From Mycobacterium paragordonae (GTDB taxonomy: Bacteria; Actinomycetota; Actinomycetes; Mycobacteriales; Mycobacteriaceae), in NCBI RefSeq assembly GCF_003614435.1, contig NZ_CP025546.1, positions 5,456,001-5,520,000 on the forward strand: a stretch of 64,000 nt of DNA, read 5' to 3'. The notes below the pieces were generated by a model. The model saw only the letters and a list, made by a program, of their open reading frames with translations. It was not told the origin of the DNA and made no database searches. Every line of letters begins with the position of its first letter. The stretch's first letter is position 1. Position numbers and translations under genes: made by a program. This document shows, piece after piece, positions 41,201 through 53,587 of the stretch.

Positions 41201-42870
41201 TGAGCCAAACGATAGCGGGGATCATCTTCCTCGCCGCTCTCGTCGTGGCACTGGCATTGGTCCACGTACCGTTCGGCGACTACATGTACCGGGTCTACTC
41301 CTCGGACAACGACTCACGGGTCGAGTCAATGATCTACCGCCTCATCGGTGTCGACGCGCGCTCGGAACAAACGTGGGGCGCCTACACCCGCAGCGTGCTG
41401 GCGTTCTCGTCAATCAGCATCCTGTTCTTGTTCGCCTTGCAACTGCTGCAGGGCGGATTGCCGTTACACCTGCACGACCCCGCCACGAAGATGACGCCGG
41501 CACTGGCCTGGAATACCGCGGTCAGCTTCGTCACCAACACCAACTGGCAGGCCTACTCCGGGGAATCGACGCAGGGACATCTGGTTCAGATGGCTGGCCT
41601 GACGGTGCAGAACTTCGTCTCAGCGGCCGTCGGCATGGCGGTGGCGATTGCGCTGGTGCGCGGGTTCGCCCGCACGCGCACAGGCGAACTGGGCAACTTC
41701 TGGGTGGACCTGGTCCGCGGCACCTTGCGCATCCTGCTGCCCATTGCCGTCGTCGGCGCCATCCTGCTCGTCGCGGGCGGGGTGATCCAGAACTTCCACC
41801 TGCACGATCAGGTGGTGACCACGCTGGGCGGCGCCCAGCAGACGATCACCGGCGGCCCGGTGGCCAGCCAGGAAGTCATCAAAGAGCTGGGCACCAACGG
41901 CGGTGGCTTCTACAACGCCAACTCCGCGCACCCGTTCGAGAATCCCACCGCGTGGACGAACTGGCTGGAAATCTTTCTGCTGCTGGTGATCAGCTTTTCG
42001 CTGCCGCGCACCTTCGGGCGCATGGTCGGCAGCAAGAAGCAGGGTTACGCGATCGCGGCCGTCATGACGACGCTGGCCGGCGTCAGCGTGTCGTTGATGA
42101 TGTGGTTCCAGCTGCAGCACCACGGCACCGTCCCGAATGCCCTCGGCGCGGCCACCGAGGGCGTCGAGCAGCGGTTCGGCGTCGCGGACTCGGCCGTGTT
42201 CGCCGACGCCACAACGCTCACCTCCACCGGCGCTGTCGACTCGTTCCACGACTCCTACACCAGCCTGGGCGGCATGATGACGATGTTCAACATGCAGCTC
42301 GGCGAGGTCGCCCCCGGCGGCACCGGTTCGGGCCTGTACGGCATGTTGATTCTCGCGTTGATCACCGTCTTCGTCGCCGGGCTGATGGTCGGCCGGACCC
42401 CGGAATACCTGGGCAAGAAGATCAATCCACGCGAAATCAAGCTCGCCGCAAGCTATTTCCTGGTGACACCGCTGATCGTGCTGACCGGCACCGCGATAGC
42501 CATGGCGCTGCCGGGTGAACGTGCGGGCATGCTCAACAGTGGGCCGCACGGACTCTCGGAGATCCTGTACGCGTTCACCTCCGCGGCCAACAACAACGGG
42601 TCGGCCTTCGCCGGGCTGAGCGTCAACACCGACTGGTACAACACAGCTTTGGGACTGGCCATGCTCTTCGGCAGGTTCCTGCCCATCGTGGTGGTGCTCG
42701 CCCTGGCCGGATCGCTGGCCAAACAGGGCACCACCCCGGAATCGGCGGGCACGCTGCCCACCCATCGGCCGCAGTTCGTCGGAATGGTCGCCGGTGTCAC
42801 CTTGATTCTGGTGGCGCTCACGTTCCTGCCCATGCTGGCGCTCGGCCCTCTTGCTGAAGGAATCCATTGA
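41200..42870 (+). CDS. kdpA: KdpA, K+-binding channel-like subunit
   Basis: 556 aa, ten predicted helices. Selectivity-filter-like loops: '[16 protein letters not shown]', '[21 protein letters not shown]', '[13 protein letters not shown]', and an N-terminal '[11 protein letters not shown]'. Takes up K+ with high affinity at the cost of ATP, as part of KdpFABC. The GTG start overlaps kdpF by 1 bp; the end overlaps kdpB as TGATG. Confidence 0.96.
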   Translation: MSQTIAGIIFLAALVVALALVHVPFGDYMYRVYSSDNDSRVESMIYRLIGVDARSEQTWGAYTRSVLAFSSISILFLFALQLLQGGLPLHLHDPATKMTPALAWNTAVSFVTNTNWQAYSGESTQGHLVQMAGLTVQNFVSAAVGMAVAIALVRGFARTRTGELGNFWVDLVRGTLRILLPIAVVGAILLVAGGVIQNFHLHDQVVTTLGGAQQTITGGPVASQEVIKELGTNGGGFYNANSAHPFENPTAWTNWLEIFLLLVISFSLPRTFGRMVGSKKQGYAIAAVMTTLAGVSVSLMMWFQLQHHGTVPNALGAATEGVEQRFGVADSAVFADATTLTSTGAVDSFHDSYTSLGGMMTMFNMQLGEVAPGGTGSGLYGMLILALITVFVAGLMVGRTPEYLGKKINPREIKLAASYFLVTPLIVLTGTAIAMALPGERAGMLNSGPHGLSEILYAFTSAANNNGSAFAGLSVNTDWYNTALGLAMLFGRFLPIVVVLALAGSLAKQGTTPESAGTLPTHRPQFVGMVAGVTLILVALTFLPMLALGPLAEGIH

Positions 42871-44975
42871 TGAGCGCGAACACCAAGCGGCTCGGCGGCG
42901 GCGTCCTTGATCCGGCGATGCTGTGGAAATCGACCCCCCAGGCGCTGAGCAAGCTCGACCCGCGCACGTTGTGGCGCAACCCGGTCATGTTCATCGTCGA
43001 GGTCGGTGCCGTCTGGGCTACCGCGCTGGCGATCGCCGAACCGACCTGGTTCGCCTGGCTGATCGTGGTGTGGCTGTGGCTGACGGTCGTGTTCGCCAAC
43101 CTCGCCGAGGCGGTTGCCGAAGGCCGCGGCAAGGCCCAGGCCGAGACACTGCGCAAAGCGAAGACCCAGACGATGGCGCGGCGCCTCACCGGGTGGACAC
43201 CCGGCTCGCCGCTGGTGGAGGAAGAAGTCGCGGCCCCGCTGCTGCGACAGGGCGACATCGTCGTCGTCGAAGCCGGACAGGTGATCCCGGGCGACGGCGA
43301 CGTCGTGGAAGGCATTGCCTCCGTGGATGAGTCGGCGATCACGGGCGAATCGGCACCGGTGATCCGGGAGTCCGGTGGTGACCGCTCGGCCGTCACCGGC
43401 GGCACCACCGTGCTGAGCGACCAGATCATCGTCCAGATCACTCAGAAGCCCGGTGAGAGCTTCATCGACCGCATGATTGCGCTCGTCGAGGGCGCCAACC
43501 GGCAGAAGACGCCGAACGAGATCGCACTCAACATTCTGCTGGCCGCATTGACGATGATCTTCATCTTCGCCGTCACGACGCTGCAGCCGTTGGCGATCTA
43601 CTCCAAGCTGAACAATCCCGGCGTGCCAGACACCCAGGCGCTCAACGGAAGTGGCGTCACCGGCATCGTCATGGTGTCGCTGCTGGTGTGCCTGATCCCC
43701 ACCACCATCGGCGCGCTGCTGTCGGCCATCGGCATCGCCGGCATGGATCGGCTGGTGCAGCGCAATGTGCTGGCGATGTCCGGACGCGCGGTCGAGGCCG
43801 CGGGCGACGTGAACACCCTGCTGCTGGACAAGACCGGCACCATCACGCTGGGCAACCGTCAGGCCGCCGCCTTCATCCCGGTCGACGGCGTCTCGCCGGA
43901 GGAGTTGGCCGACGCCGCGCAGTTGTCCAGCCTCGCCGACGAAACACCGGAGGGCCGTTCGGTCGTCGTCTTCGCCAAGGAGCACTTCGGATTACGTGCG
44001 CGCACTCCGGGTGAACTCGCGCACGCCCAGTGGGTGACGTTCTCGGCCGCCACGCGGATGTCCGGTGTTGACGTCGACGATCACCAGTTGCGCAAGGGCG
44101 CCGCCAGCTCCGTCGCGGAATGGGTTCGGGCACAGGGCGGTAAGGTGCCCAGGCAGCTCGGGGAGATCGTCGACGGTGTCTCGGCCGGCGGCGGCACACC
44201 ACTGGTTGTCGGCGAGTGTCGCAGCGGCGAAGCATCGGTCCTTGGCGTCATCCATCTCAAGGACGTCGTCAAGCAGGGCATGCGCGAGCGGTTCGACGAG
44301 ATGCGCCGGATGGGTATTCGTACCGTCATGATCACCGGCGACAATCCGTTGACCGCCAAAGCGATAGCCGACGAGGCCGGGGTCGACGATTTCCTCGCCG
44401 AAGCCACACCCGAAGACAAACTCGCGTTGATCAAGCGGGAGCAGGCAGGCGGCAAGCTGGTCGCGATGACCGGTGACGGCACCAACGACGCGCCGGCGCT
44501 GGCCCAGGCCGACGTAGGTGTGGCGATGAACACCGGGACCTCGGCCGCCAAAGAAGCCGGCAACATGGTGGATCTCGACTCCGACCCCACCAAGCTGATC
44601 GAGATCGTGGAAATCGGCAAGCAGCTGCTGATCACCCGGGGCGCTTTGACGACCTTCTCGATCGCCAACGACATCGCCAAGTATTTCGCGATCATTCCGG
44701 CGATGTTCGTCGCCCTGTTCCCCGGCCTGGACCTGTTGAACGTGATGCGATTACACAGCCCGGAATCGGCGATCCTGTCGGCGGTGATCTTCAACGCGAT
44801 CATCATCGTCCTGCTGATCCCGCTGTCGTTGCGGGGCGTGCGTTACAAGCCTAGCAGCGCGTCAAAACTGTTGAGCCGCAACCTGTATGTCTACGGTCTC
44901 GGGGGGATCGTCGCCCCGTTCATCGGGATCAAGCTGATCGACTTGATCGTCCAATTCGTCCCTGGGATGTCCTGA
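42870..44975 (+). CDS. kdpB: KdpB, P-type ATPase subunit
   Basis: 701 aa from the ATG at 42870 (a TTG at 42867 is one codon earlier). Actuator '[17 protein letters not shown]', phosphorylation loop '[16 protein letters not shown]', hinge '[23 protein letters not shown]', then '[24 protein letters not shown]'. Seven helices. ATP hydrolysis here drives K+ movement through KdpA. Confidence 0.97.
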   Translation: MSANTKRLGGGVLDPAMLWKSTPQALSKLDPRTLWRNPVMFIVEVGAVWATALAIAEPTWFAWLIVVWLWLTVVFANLAEAVAEGRGKAQAETLRKAKTQTMARRLTGWTPGSPLVEEEVAAPLLRQGDIVVVEAGQVIPGDGDVVEGIASVDESAITGESAPVIRESGGDRSAVTGGTTVLSDQIIVQITQKPGESFIDRMIALVEGANRQKTPNEIALNILLAALTMIFIFAVTTLQPLAIYSKLNNPGVPDTQALNGSGVTGIVMVSLLVCLIPTTIGALLSAIGIAGMDRLVQRNVLAMSGRAVEAAGDVNTLLLDKTGTITLGNRQAAAFIPVDGVSPEELADAAQLSSLADETPEGRSVVVFAKEHFGLRARTPGELAHAQWVTFSAATRMSGVDVDDHQLRKGAASSVAEWVRAQGGKVPRQLGEIVDGVSAGGGTPLVVGECRSGEASVLGVIHLKDVVKQGMRERFDEMRRMGIRTVMITGDNPLTAKAIADEAGVDDFLAEATPEDKLALIKREQAGGKLVAMTGDGTNDAPALAQADVGVAMNTGTSAAKEAGNMVDLDSDPTKLIEIVEIGKQLLITRGALTTFSIANDIAKYFAIIPAMFVALFPGLDLLNVMRLHSPESAILSAVIFNAIIIVLLIPLSLRGVRYKPSSASKLLSRNLYVYGLGGIVAPFIGIKLIDLIVQFVPGMS

Positions 44976-44976
44976 C

Positions 44977-45831
44977 ATGAAGTTCTCCAGTTTTCTTCGG
45001 GTCCACTGGGCCGCGGTGCGCGCGCTGCTGGTGCTGACCGTCATCACCGGATTGATCTACCCGTTGTTCATCTGGTTGGTGGCGCAGATCCCAGGGCTGC
45101 ACGACAAGGCCGAAGGGTCGATCGTCAGCGTCGGCGGCAAGCCGGTGGGTAGCCGGCTGATCGGCCAGCTGTTCACCGACGCCAGCGGCAACCCGCTGCC
45201 GCAGTATTTTCAGAGCCGTCCGTCGGCGGCCGGTAACGGGTACGACCCGCTGTCCACCGGAGCGAGCAACCTCGGACCGGAGAGCATGAGCCTGCTCAAT
45301 CAGGTGTGCTCGCGCAGCGTGGCTATTGGCAAGCTCGAAGCAGTGGACGGGTCACGTCCGTTCTGCACCGGTGGTGGCGTCGGGGCGGTGCTGGCGGTGA
45401 TCGGCCCCCGCGATGCGCGCGGGGCCGTCATCCATCCCACCCGGGTCATCAGCGTCAACGAGCCCTGCGAGACGACGTCGGCGCCCTTCCTGACCAGCTA
45501 TGAGGGTGTGCGGGTGGAGTGCGCCAAAAAAGGCGAGGACTACTCGATCGGCCAGATGGTGCCGATTCGCGGGGCCGCGCCCGCCGACCCCGTCGTGCCC
45601 GCCGATGCGGTGAGCGCCAGCGGCAGCGGACTGGACCCGGATATCTCGGTGGCCTACGCCAACCTTCAGGTGGCGCGGGTGGCCAAAGCCCGCCACGTCA
45701 GCCCGGAGCAGGTGCGGGACGTGCTGGCCCAGTACCGAACCGGGCGCGTGCTCGGCTTCATCGGGGAACCTTCTGTCAACGTCCTGCAGCTCAACCTGCA
45801 ACTCGACCGCCGATACCCGGTCACCGGCTAG
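44977..45831 (+). CDS. kdpC: KdpC, with a long internal insertion
   Basis: 284 aa, against about 190 for typical KdpC. Membrane helix near residues 15-38, then the family blocks 'GSRLIGQLFTDASGNPLPQYFQSRPSAAGNGYDPLSTGASNLGP' at 60-105, and at the C-terminus 'GSGLDPDISVAYANLQVARVAKAR' and 'GFIGEPSVNVLQLNLQLD'. Between them about 95 extra residues are inserted, with Cys in 'QVCSRSVAI', 'SRPFCTGGG', 'NEPCETTS' and 'VECAKKG', placed outside the membrane. Starts 1 bp after kdpB. Confidence 0.94.
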   Translation: MKFSSFLRVHWAAVRALLVLTVITGLIYPLFIWLVAQIPGLHDKAEGSIVSVGGKPVGSRLIGQLFTDASGNPLPQYFQSRPSAAGNGYDPLSTGASNLGPESMSLLNQVCSRSVAIGKLEAVDGSRPFCTGGGVGAVLAVIGPRDARGAVIHPTRVISVNEPCETTSAPFLTSYEGVRVECAKKGEDYSIGQMVPIRGAAPADPVVPADAVSASGSGLDPDISVAYANLQVARVAKARHVSPEQVRDVLAQYRTGRVLGFIGEPSVNVLQLNLQLDRRYPVTG

Positions 45832-45843
45832 GGTCGCGGAGGG

Positions 45844-48393
45844 ATGATGGTTGACGTGACCGACGTCAACCTCGGCGAGCACCGGACCAAGCGTGGTGAG
45901 CTGCGCATCTATCTCGGCGCCGCGCCAGGAGTCGGCAAGACCTACGCGATGCTCGGCGAGGCCCATCGGCGCCTGGAGCGCGGCACCGACGTCGTCGCGG
46001 CAGTCATCGAAACCCACGGCCGCGCGAAAACCGCTGAGCTGCTTACCGGCATAGAAACCATTCCGCCGCGGCTCATCGAATACCGGGGCGGCAGTTTCCC
46101 CGAACTCGACGTGCCAGCCGTACTGGCGCGCCATCCGCACGTGGTGCTGGTCGACGAGCTTGCCCACACCAACACACCGGGCAGCAAGAACGCCAAGCGC
46201 TGGCAGGATGTCGAAGAATTGCTCGACGCCGGCATCACGGTGATCTCCACGGTGAACATCCAGCACCTGGAGAGCTTGAACGACGTCGTCGCCCAGATCA
46301 CCGGCATCGAGCAGAAGGAGACCATCCCCGACTCGATCGTCCGGCAGGCGTCGCAGGTCGAGCTGATCGATATCACCCCGGAAGCGTTGCGCCGCAGACT
46401 TTCTCATGGCAACGTCTACACCTCGGAACGGATCGACGCGGCACTGTCCAACTATTTCCGTCCCGGAAACCTCACTGCCCTGCGGGAATTGGCGCTGCTG
46501 TGGCTGGCCGACCAGGTCGACACGGCGCTGGCCAAGTACCGCGCGGAGAACAAGATCACCGCGATGTGGGAGGCCCGTGAACGCGTCGTCGTAGCCGTCA
46601 CGGGTGGTCCGGAGTCGGAGACATTGGTGCGCAGAGCGTCCCGAATCGCATCCAAGTCCACCGCCGAGTTGATGGTGGTTCACGTGGTGCGCGGTGACGG
46701 GTTGGCGGGCCTGTCCGAGACCCGGATGGCCAAAATCCGGGAACTGGCCAACAGCCTGGACGCCTCCCTGCACACCGTCGTCGGCGACGACGTGCCCAGC
46801 GCGCTGCTGGATTTCGCGCGCGAGATGAACGCGACCCAACTGGTGGTCGGCACCTCCCGGCGGCCGCGGTGGGCACGCATCTTCGATGAGGGCATCGGCC
46901 CGGCCATCGTCGAGCATTCCGGCAAGATCGACGTGCACATGGTGACCCACGAGGAATCCAAACGCGGACTTCGCACCTCATCGATTTCGCGGCGTGAGCG
47001 CCGGGTCGCGTCCTGGCTGGCGGCCGCGATCGTCCCGTCGCTGATCTGCTTTGGCACGGTGGCGTGGCTGGACCGGTATCTGGACAACGGCGGAGAAAGC
47101 GCGCTGTTCTTCGTCGGTGTGCTGCTGGTGGGTCTACTGGGAGGCGTTGCGCCCGCGGTGCTTTCAGCGGTGTTATCCGGCCTGCTGTTGAACTACTTCT
47201 TGATCACGCCACGTCACAGCTTCACGATCGCGGAGCCGAACAGTGCGGTCACCGAACTGGTGCTGCTATTGATTGCGGTGGCGGTCGCGGTGCTGGTCGA
47301 TGGGGCGGCCAAACGGTCGCGCGAGGCACGCCGTGCTTCCCAGGAAGCCGAATTGCTGACGTTGTTCGCCGGGTCGGTGTTGCGCGGCGCGGACCTGGAC
47401 ACGTTGCTGGAGCGAGTGCGCGAGACGTACTCGCAGCGCGCCGTGAGCATGTTGCGCGAAGACACCGTCGACGGGCGCCCGCGAAGCCGTGTGGTCGCGT
47501 CGGTGGGCAAGGATGCCTGTGCCACCGTCGATTCCGCCGATACCGCGATCGAGGTTGGCGACGACGAGTTCTGGATGCTGCTGGGGGGTCGCCGGCTTTC
47601 CGCGCGGGATCGCCGCGTGCTCCATGCCGTGGCGACACAGGCGGCGGGTCTGATCAAGCAAAGTGAACTCGCCGCCGAAGCCAGCCGCGCCGAGGCGATC
47701 GTCCGGGCCGACGAGCTGCGTCGCTCATTGTTGTCGGCGGTCAGCCACGATCTGCGAACGCCGTTGGCGGCGGCCAAGGTTGCGGTGTCCAGCCTGCGCG
47801 CAGGAGATGTCGCCTTCTCCGCCGAAGACACCGCCGAACTGCTGGCGACGATCGAGGAGTCCATCGATTCGTTGACCGCGCTGGTGGGCAACCTGCTCGA
47901 TTCGTCGCGGTTGGCGGCCGGTGTGGTCCACCCGAATCTGCAGCGGGTGTATCTGGAGGAGGTGGTGCAGCGGGCGCTGGTCAGCATCGGGCAGGGCGCT
48001 ACCGGCTTCTTCCGTTCGGCGATCGACCGCGTCAAAGTCGACGTCGGCGACGCGGTGGCGATGGCCGATGCCGGCCTGCTGGAACGGGTGCTGGCCAACC
48101 TGATCGACAACGCCCTGCGTTATGCGCCCGACTGCGTGGTGCGGGTGAACGCGGGCCGGGTCGGCGATCGGGTGCTGATCAATGTCATCGACGAGGGTCC
48201 CGGCATCCCCCACGGCGCCGAGGAGCAGATCTTCGAGGCGTTCCAGCGGCTCGGCGATCACGACAACACCACCGGTGTCGGCCTGGGTATGTCGGTGGCG
48301 CGGGGCTTCGTTGAGGCGATGGGCGGAACGATCTCGGCCGGTGACACTCCCGGTGGCGGGCTTACCATCGTGGTGGAGCTGGGGGCGCCATGA
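45844..48393 (+). CDS. kdpD: KdpD, K+-sensing histidine kinase
   Basis: 849 aa. N-terminal KdpD domain with Walker-type 'YLGAAPGVGKTYAMLGEAHRRLERG' and 'VVLVDELAHTNTPGSKNAKRWQDVEELL'; a universal-stress-like domain ('MVVHVVRGDGLAGL', 'QLVVGTSRRPRW'); four close helices (about 385-490); a GAF-like part; HisKA 'LLSAVSHDLRTPLAAAKVAVSS'; ATPase 'RVLANLIDNALRYAPD' and 'TGVGLGMSVARGFVEAMGG'. Two ATGs (45844, 45847) are possible. Located 12 bp after kdpC on the same strand; in M. tuberculosis kdpDE diverges from kdpFABC. Confidence 0.95.
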   Translation: MMVDVTDVNLGEHRTKRGELRIYLGAAPGVGKTYAMLGEAHRRLERGTDVVAAVIETHGRAKTAELLTGIETIPPRLIEYRGGSFPELDVPAVLARHPHVVLVDELAHTNTPGSKNAKRWQDVEELLDAGITVISTVNIQHLESLNDVVAQITGIEQKETIPDSIVRQASQVELIDITPEALRRRLSHGNVYTSERIDAALSNYFRPGNLTALRELALLWLADQVDTALAKYRAENKITAMWEARERVVVAVTGGPESETLVRRASRIASKSTAELMVVHVVRGDGLAGLSETRMAKIRELANSLDASLHTVVGDDVPSALLDFAREMNATQLVVGTSRRPRWARIFDEGIGPAIVEHSGKIDVHMVTHEESKRGLRTSSISRRERRVASWLAAAIVPSLICFGTVAWLDRYLDNGGESALFFVGVLLVGLLGGVAPAVLSAVLSGLLLNYFLITPRHSFTIAEPNSAVTELVLLLIAVAVAVLVDGAAKRSREARRASQEAELLTLFAGSVLRGADLDTLLERVRETYSQRAVSMLREDTVDGRPRSRVVASVGKDACATVDSADTAIEVGDDEFWMLLGGRRLSARDRRVLHAVATQAAGLIKQSELAAEASRAEAIVRADELRRSLLSAVSHDLRTPLAAAKVAVSSLRAGDVAFSAEDTAELLATIEESIDSLTALVGNLLDSSRLAAGVVHPNLQRVYLEEVVQRALVSIGQGATGFFRSAIDRVKVDVGDAVAMADAGLLERVLANLIDNALRYAPDCVVRVNAGRVGDRVLINVIDEGPGIPHGAEEQIFEAFQRLGDHDNTTGVGLGMSVARGFVEAMGGTISAGDTPGGGLTIVVELGAP

Positions 48394-49070
48394 CGCGGGT
48401 ACTGGTGATAGACGACGAGCCGCACATTCTGCGGGCTCTGAAGATCAATTTGACGGTGCGCGGGTACGAGGTCACGACCGCCTCGACCGGTGCCGGCGCG
48501 TTGCGCGCCGCTGCCGAGCACCCGCCCGACGTCGTGATCCTGGACCTGGGGTTGCCGGACATCTCGGGTATCGAGGTGCTGGGCGGGTTGCGCGGGTGGC
48601 TTTCGGCGCCGGTGATCGTGCTGTCGGCGCGCAGCGATTCCGCGGACAAGGTGGAGGCGCTGGATGCCGGGGCCGACGACTATGTGACGAAACCCTTTGG
48701 TATGGACGAGTTTCTGGCCCGGTTACGCGCGGCGGTGCGCCGCAACACGGCGGCGTCCGAGATCGATCAGCCGGTTATCGAGACGTCGGCTTTCACGATC
48801 GATTTAGCGGCGAAGAAGGTCGTGAAGAATGGTGCGGAGGTGCACCTGACGCCGACCGAGTGGGGGATGCTGGAGGTGCTGGCCCGCAATCGTGGCAAGC
48901 TGGTCGGCCGCGAGGAACTGCTGAAGGAAGTGTGGGGGCCCGGATATGCGACCGAAACCCATTATCTCCGTGTCTATTTGGCGCAGCTGCGACGTAAGCT
49001 CGAGGATGACCCGTCGCACCCCCGGCACTTGCTGACCGAGTCCGGTATGGGTTACCGCTTCGAGGAGTGA
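48390..49070 (+). CDS. kdpE: KdpE response regulator
   Basis: 226 aa. Receiver: 'RVLVIDDEPHILRALKINL', phospho-Asp in 'VVILDLGLPDISGIEVL', Lys in 'ADDYVTKPFGMDEFLARL'. Winged helix: 'LTPTEWGMLEVLARNRGKLVGREELLKEVWG', 'THYLRVYLAQLRRKLEDDPS', 'ESGMGYRFEE'. ATGA overlap with kdpD. Activates the kdp operon at low K+ or osmotic stress, so the operon here would be self-amplifying. Confidence 0.95.
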   Translation: MTRVLVIDDEPHILRALKINLTVRGYEVTTASTGAGALRAAAEHPPDVVILDLGLPDISGIEVLGGLRGWLSAPVIVLSARSDSADKVEALDAGADDYVTKPFGMDEFLARLRAAVRRNTAASEIDQPVIETSAFTIDLAAKKVVKNGAEVHLTPTEWGMLEVLARNRGKLVGREELLKEVWGPGYATETHYLRVYLAQLRRKLEDDPSHPRHLLTESGMGYRFEE

Positions 49071-49390
49071 GTCCGCCGTGGCTGCGTCCGGCAGGTTGAT
49101 CGCTTTTCCATGGTAGTCACATCGGTCACTTCAGCCCCTGGAAAAGTTCGCATTGCCTTTGCCCGCCTTTCCGCGACAAGGGGCCGCAATCGCCATGCGC
49201 GGCAGGGACACCCCAGCGTCAATCACGTCGGTCACTTCGGCCCCTAGAAAAGTTCGTAATGTCTTCGCCCGCCTTTCCAGGGTCTGGTGAGGAGCAGGCG
49301 ATGCGCACCCATCCACGGGCAGCGCGCCAATCACCTGTCGCGGAGAGGTGGGCAAACATCCACTCGACTTCCCCACGGCGACGCTTGTGA
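49071..49390. other. Intergenic region with repeated segment, no gene seen
   Basis: 320 bp between the converging kdpE and ppx genes. It contains the 56-bp imperfect direct repeat listed separately. Short frames across it have no protein-like composition. Confidence 0.55.
49117..49278. repeat. 56-bp imperfect direct repeat
   Basis: 49117-49172 and 49223-49278 agree at most positions (shared blocks: CGGTCACTTC, GAAAAGTTCG, CGCCCGCCTTTCC-like end), offset 106 bp. It lies in non-coding DNA between two converging genes. The size is like mycobacterial interspersed repeats, but no match to a named family can be claimed. Confidence 0.75.
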
Positions 49391-50341
49391 CTACGCGATC
49401 GAGAGCACGATCCCGTCCAGGATGTCGTGCTCACTGACCACCAACTCCGAAATGCCGGCCCGCGAACCCAATTCCCGCGCCAACTCCTGAACCACGATGG
49501 CGCCGCCGCCGATCACGTCAACCCGACCCTCATGCATGGGCCCCAGCGCGGCCCGCTCGGCCCGGGTCATCCCAATCAACCGCTCACACACCCCGAGCAG
49601 CTCACTGAACGGCACCCGCGAAAGGTGAATCGCCGCAGCATCATAGCGACTCAGACCCTGCGCCAGCGCCGACAGCGTTGTCATCGTCCCGGCCAGCCCG
49701 ACCCAGGTCCGCGCCCCGTCCACCGGCACCGCGCGCAACGCGACGTCCAGCCGCTCGCGCACCACGTCGCGGGCCGCGGCCACTTCATCCTCAGATGGTG
49801 GGTCCGAGTGCAGACACCGTTCGGTCAAACGCACACATCCGATGTCGGCCGAGTAGCTCGCCGCGATCTCTCCGGCTGCCTTGCCGACCACGATCTCCGT
49901 CGAACCCCCACCCAGGTCCACGACGACGAAAGGCGCACCGGCACTGTCCAACTCGCCGACCGCACCCCGGAATGACAGACCAGCCTCCTCGGCGCCCGTA
50001 ATAACCTCGGCGACCGACCCCGGGATCACCGCCCCCAGCACCTCGGCAGTCATCGCAAAGAAAACATCGCGATTGGCAGCATCCCGCGTCGCCGAAGTCG
50101 CGACCATCCGCACCCGCGAAACATCGTGCACGCGCAGCAATTCGGCATAGTCAACCAACGCGGCTCGGGTTCGGGCGATCGCCTCCGCCGCGAACTCACC
50201 CGTTGCGTCGACACCTTGACCCAGCCGCACAATGCGCATCTCCCGATGGACATCGCGCAACCGCTCCCCCTCGACGTCGGCGATCAGTAACCGAATCGAG
50301 TTGGTTCCGCAGTCGATCCCGGCAAGTCGCGTCAAAGCCAT
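49391..50341 (-). CDS. ppx: Ppx/GppA exopolyphosphatase family protein
   Basis: 316 aa. Sugar-kinase/actin-like fold: first phosphate loop 'LAGIDCGTNSIRLLIADV', 'VRMVATSATRDAANR', 'VITGAEEAGLSFRGAVGE', second loop 'FVVVDLGGGSTEIVVG', and 'VGLAGTMTTLSAL'. Hydrolyses polyphosphate or pppGpp; in M. tuberculosis the syntenic protein is Rv1026 (PPX2). It overlaps the DUF501 gene by 10 bp, forming the end of the eno-ftsB-DUF501-ppx operon. Confidence 0.94.
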   Translation of the reverse strand: MALTRLAGIDCGTNSIRLLIADVEGERLRDVHREMRIVRLGQGVDATGEFAAEAIARTRAALVDYAELLRVHDVSRVRMVATSATRDAANRDVFFAMTAEVLGAVIPGSVAEVITGAEEAGLSFRGAVGELDSAGAPFVVVDLGGGSTEIVVGKAAGEIAASYSADIGCVRLTERCLHSDPPSEDEVAAARDVVRERLDVALRAVPVDGARTWVGLAGTMTTLSALAQGLSRYDAAAIHLSRVPFSELLGVCERLIGMTRAERAALGPMHEGRVDVIGGGAIVVQELARELGSRAGISELVVSEHDILDGIVLSIA

Positions 50342-50823
50342 TGCCTCCCAATCAAAGAAGCCGCAGCGCCGTCCTCGGCGGTCAGCAGCGCCAACGCCTC
50401 GTCACCGAAGGGATTAACCCCTGGCCCCTTGGCCAGCGAGTGCGCGATCAGCACGTGCAGGCATTTGACCCGGTCCGGCATGCCGCCGCCGGAAAAAGTG
50501 GTGCCCAACGATTCGATCGCGTCCCGCTCGGCCAGATACGACTCGTGCGCCCGCCGATACGCGGCGGCCAAATCTGTATCAAAGCCCAATCTTTCGGTCA
50601 TGTCGCGCATGAGCCCCGTCGTTTCCAATCGGCTCGCCGCCGCGGTCAGCACCGGATGTGTCAGGTAGTACAACGTCGGAAACGGCGTCCCGTCGGGCAG
50701 CTTCGGCGCGGTCTTCACCACCCCCGGTTCTCCGTCCAGGCACCGATAGGCGACTTCGAGCACACCGCGAGGCTCGCGACCCAGCTGACGCGCCACCGCC
50801 TCCAGGTCCGCCGAATCAACCAC
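50332..50823 (-). CDS. DUF501 family protein
   Basis: 163 aa from a GTG at 50823 that lies 8 bp inside the end of ftsB; the frame extends to 50967 with Arg-rich shadow sequence, rejected. DUF501 blocks: 'RGVLEVAYRCLDGEPGVVKTAPKLPDGTPFPTLYYLTHP' and 'MPDRVKCLHVLIAHSLAKG', with Cys and His residues that are conserved in the family. Always next to ftsB and ppx in actinobacteria. Function unknown. Confidence 0.88.
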   Translation of the reverse strand: MVDSADLEAVARQLGREPRGVLEVAYRCLDGEPGVVKTAPKLPDGTPFPTLYYLTHPVLTAAASRLETTGLMRDMTERLGFDTDLAAAYRRAHESYLAERDAIESLGTTFSGGGMPDRVKCLHVLIAHSLAKGPGVNPFGDEALALLTAEDGAAASLIGRQWL

Positions 50824-51511
50824 CGGGCGACGTCGGGTTGGGCGCCACCGGCGGCGCCTGCTCGGGTGCCGGACCGGCCGCGGGCGGCAGGTGCGGCGCG
50901 TCGGCGATGGTGTGCCACAACGAGGTGTACCAGGGCTCGTTCTTGGCCGCGCCACCCGCCTCCGCACCCGGCTGTGGAGTCGCCGCGGCGCCGGGCGGAA
51001 GCTGAACCTGGAACGGAATGTCCCCCGGCTTGACGAACCCGAGGCGCTCCCGCGCCTGCGCCGCGACGTAGGCGGGGTCGGCCAGCTGGCCCTTGCGTTG
51101 TTCCAGGTCCGCGATCTGGCGACGCAGCGCGGCCTCGGTTGCCGTCAGCTGCGCCATCTCGGTGCGCTGAGCGAAGTAGGTGCGCACCGGTCCGGCGATG
51201 GTCAGCGTCAGCACACACACCACCGCCGCCAGGATCGCGGCCCGCCGGGCGGTGAACCCCAGCCGCTGATCCGACCGCTGCTCAACGGATTCGGTGAAGG
51301 ACCGCTTGATGGGATCCACCACATGCTCGTGCAACGAGCCGGTGGACCGGCTTTCGTCGGGAGCTGTCTGCGCCGGCTTCGAAACCGGCCTCGAAACAGG
51401 ACTGGCGTAGGACTTCGACGCACCGCCGGAGCGACGAGCCCGAGCCGAATCACCCGGCTTCCCCGGCCGTGACGCCGGGGATCGCCGTTTCGGATCGGGC
51501 TTGGGAGACAA
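50816..51511 (-). CDS. ftsB: FtsB/DivIC-type septum protein
   Basis: 231 aa with a TTG start at 51511, 1 bp after the eno stop codon; no ATG fits. Basic, Ser/Pro-rich cytosolic N-terminus, helix 'AAILAAVVCVLTLTIAGPVRTYF', coiled coil 'MAQLTATEAALRRQIADLEQRKGQLADPAYVAAQARERLGFVKPGD', then a Pro/Ala-rich tail. This is the FtsB plan (helix, leucine coiled coil, RxxLGxVxPGE). Links FtsQ and FtsL in the divisome. About the size of Rv1024. Confidence 0.9.
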   Translation of the reverse strand: MSPKPDPKRRSPASRPGKPGDSARARRSGGASKSYASPVSRPVSKPAQTAPDESRSTGSLHEHVVDPIKRSFTESVEQRSDQRLGFTARRAAILAAVVCVLTLTIAGPVRTYFAQRTEMAQLTATEAALRRQIADLEQRKGQLADPAYVAAQARERLGFVKPGDIPFQVQLPPGAAATPQPGAEAGGAAKNEPWYTSLWHTIADAPHLPPAAGPAPEQAPPVAPNPTSPGG

Positions 51512-51512
51512 G

Positions 51513-53587
<2,075 letters not shown>

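Noticed and set aside
41169..42867. Long open frames overlapping kdpA on both strands
   Set aside because: kdpA motifs are intact in its own frame; the others are shadows.
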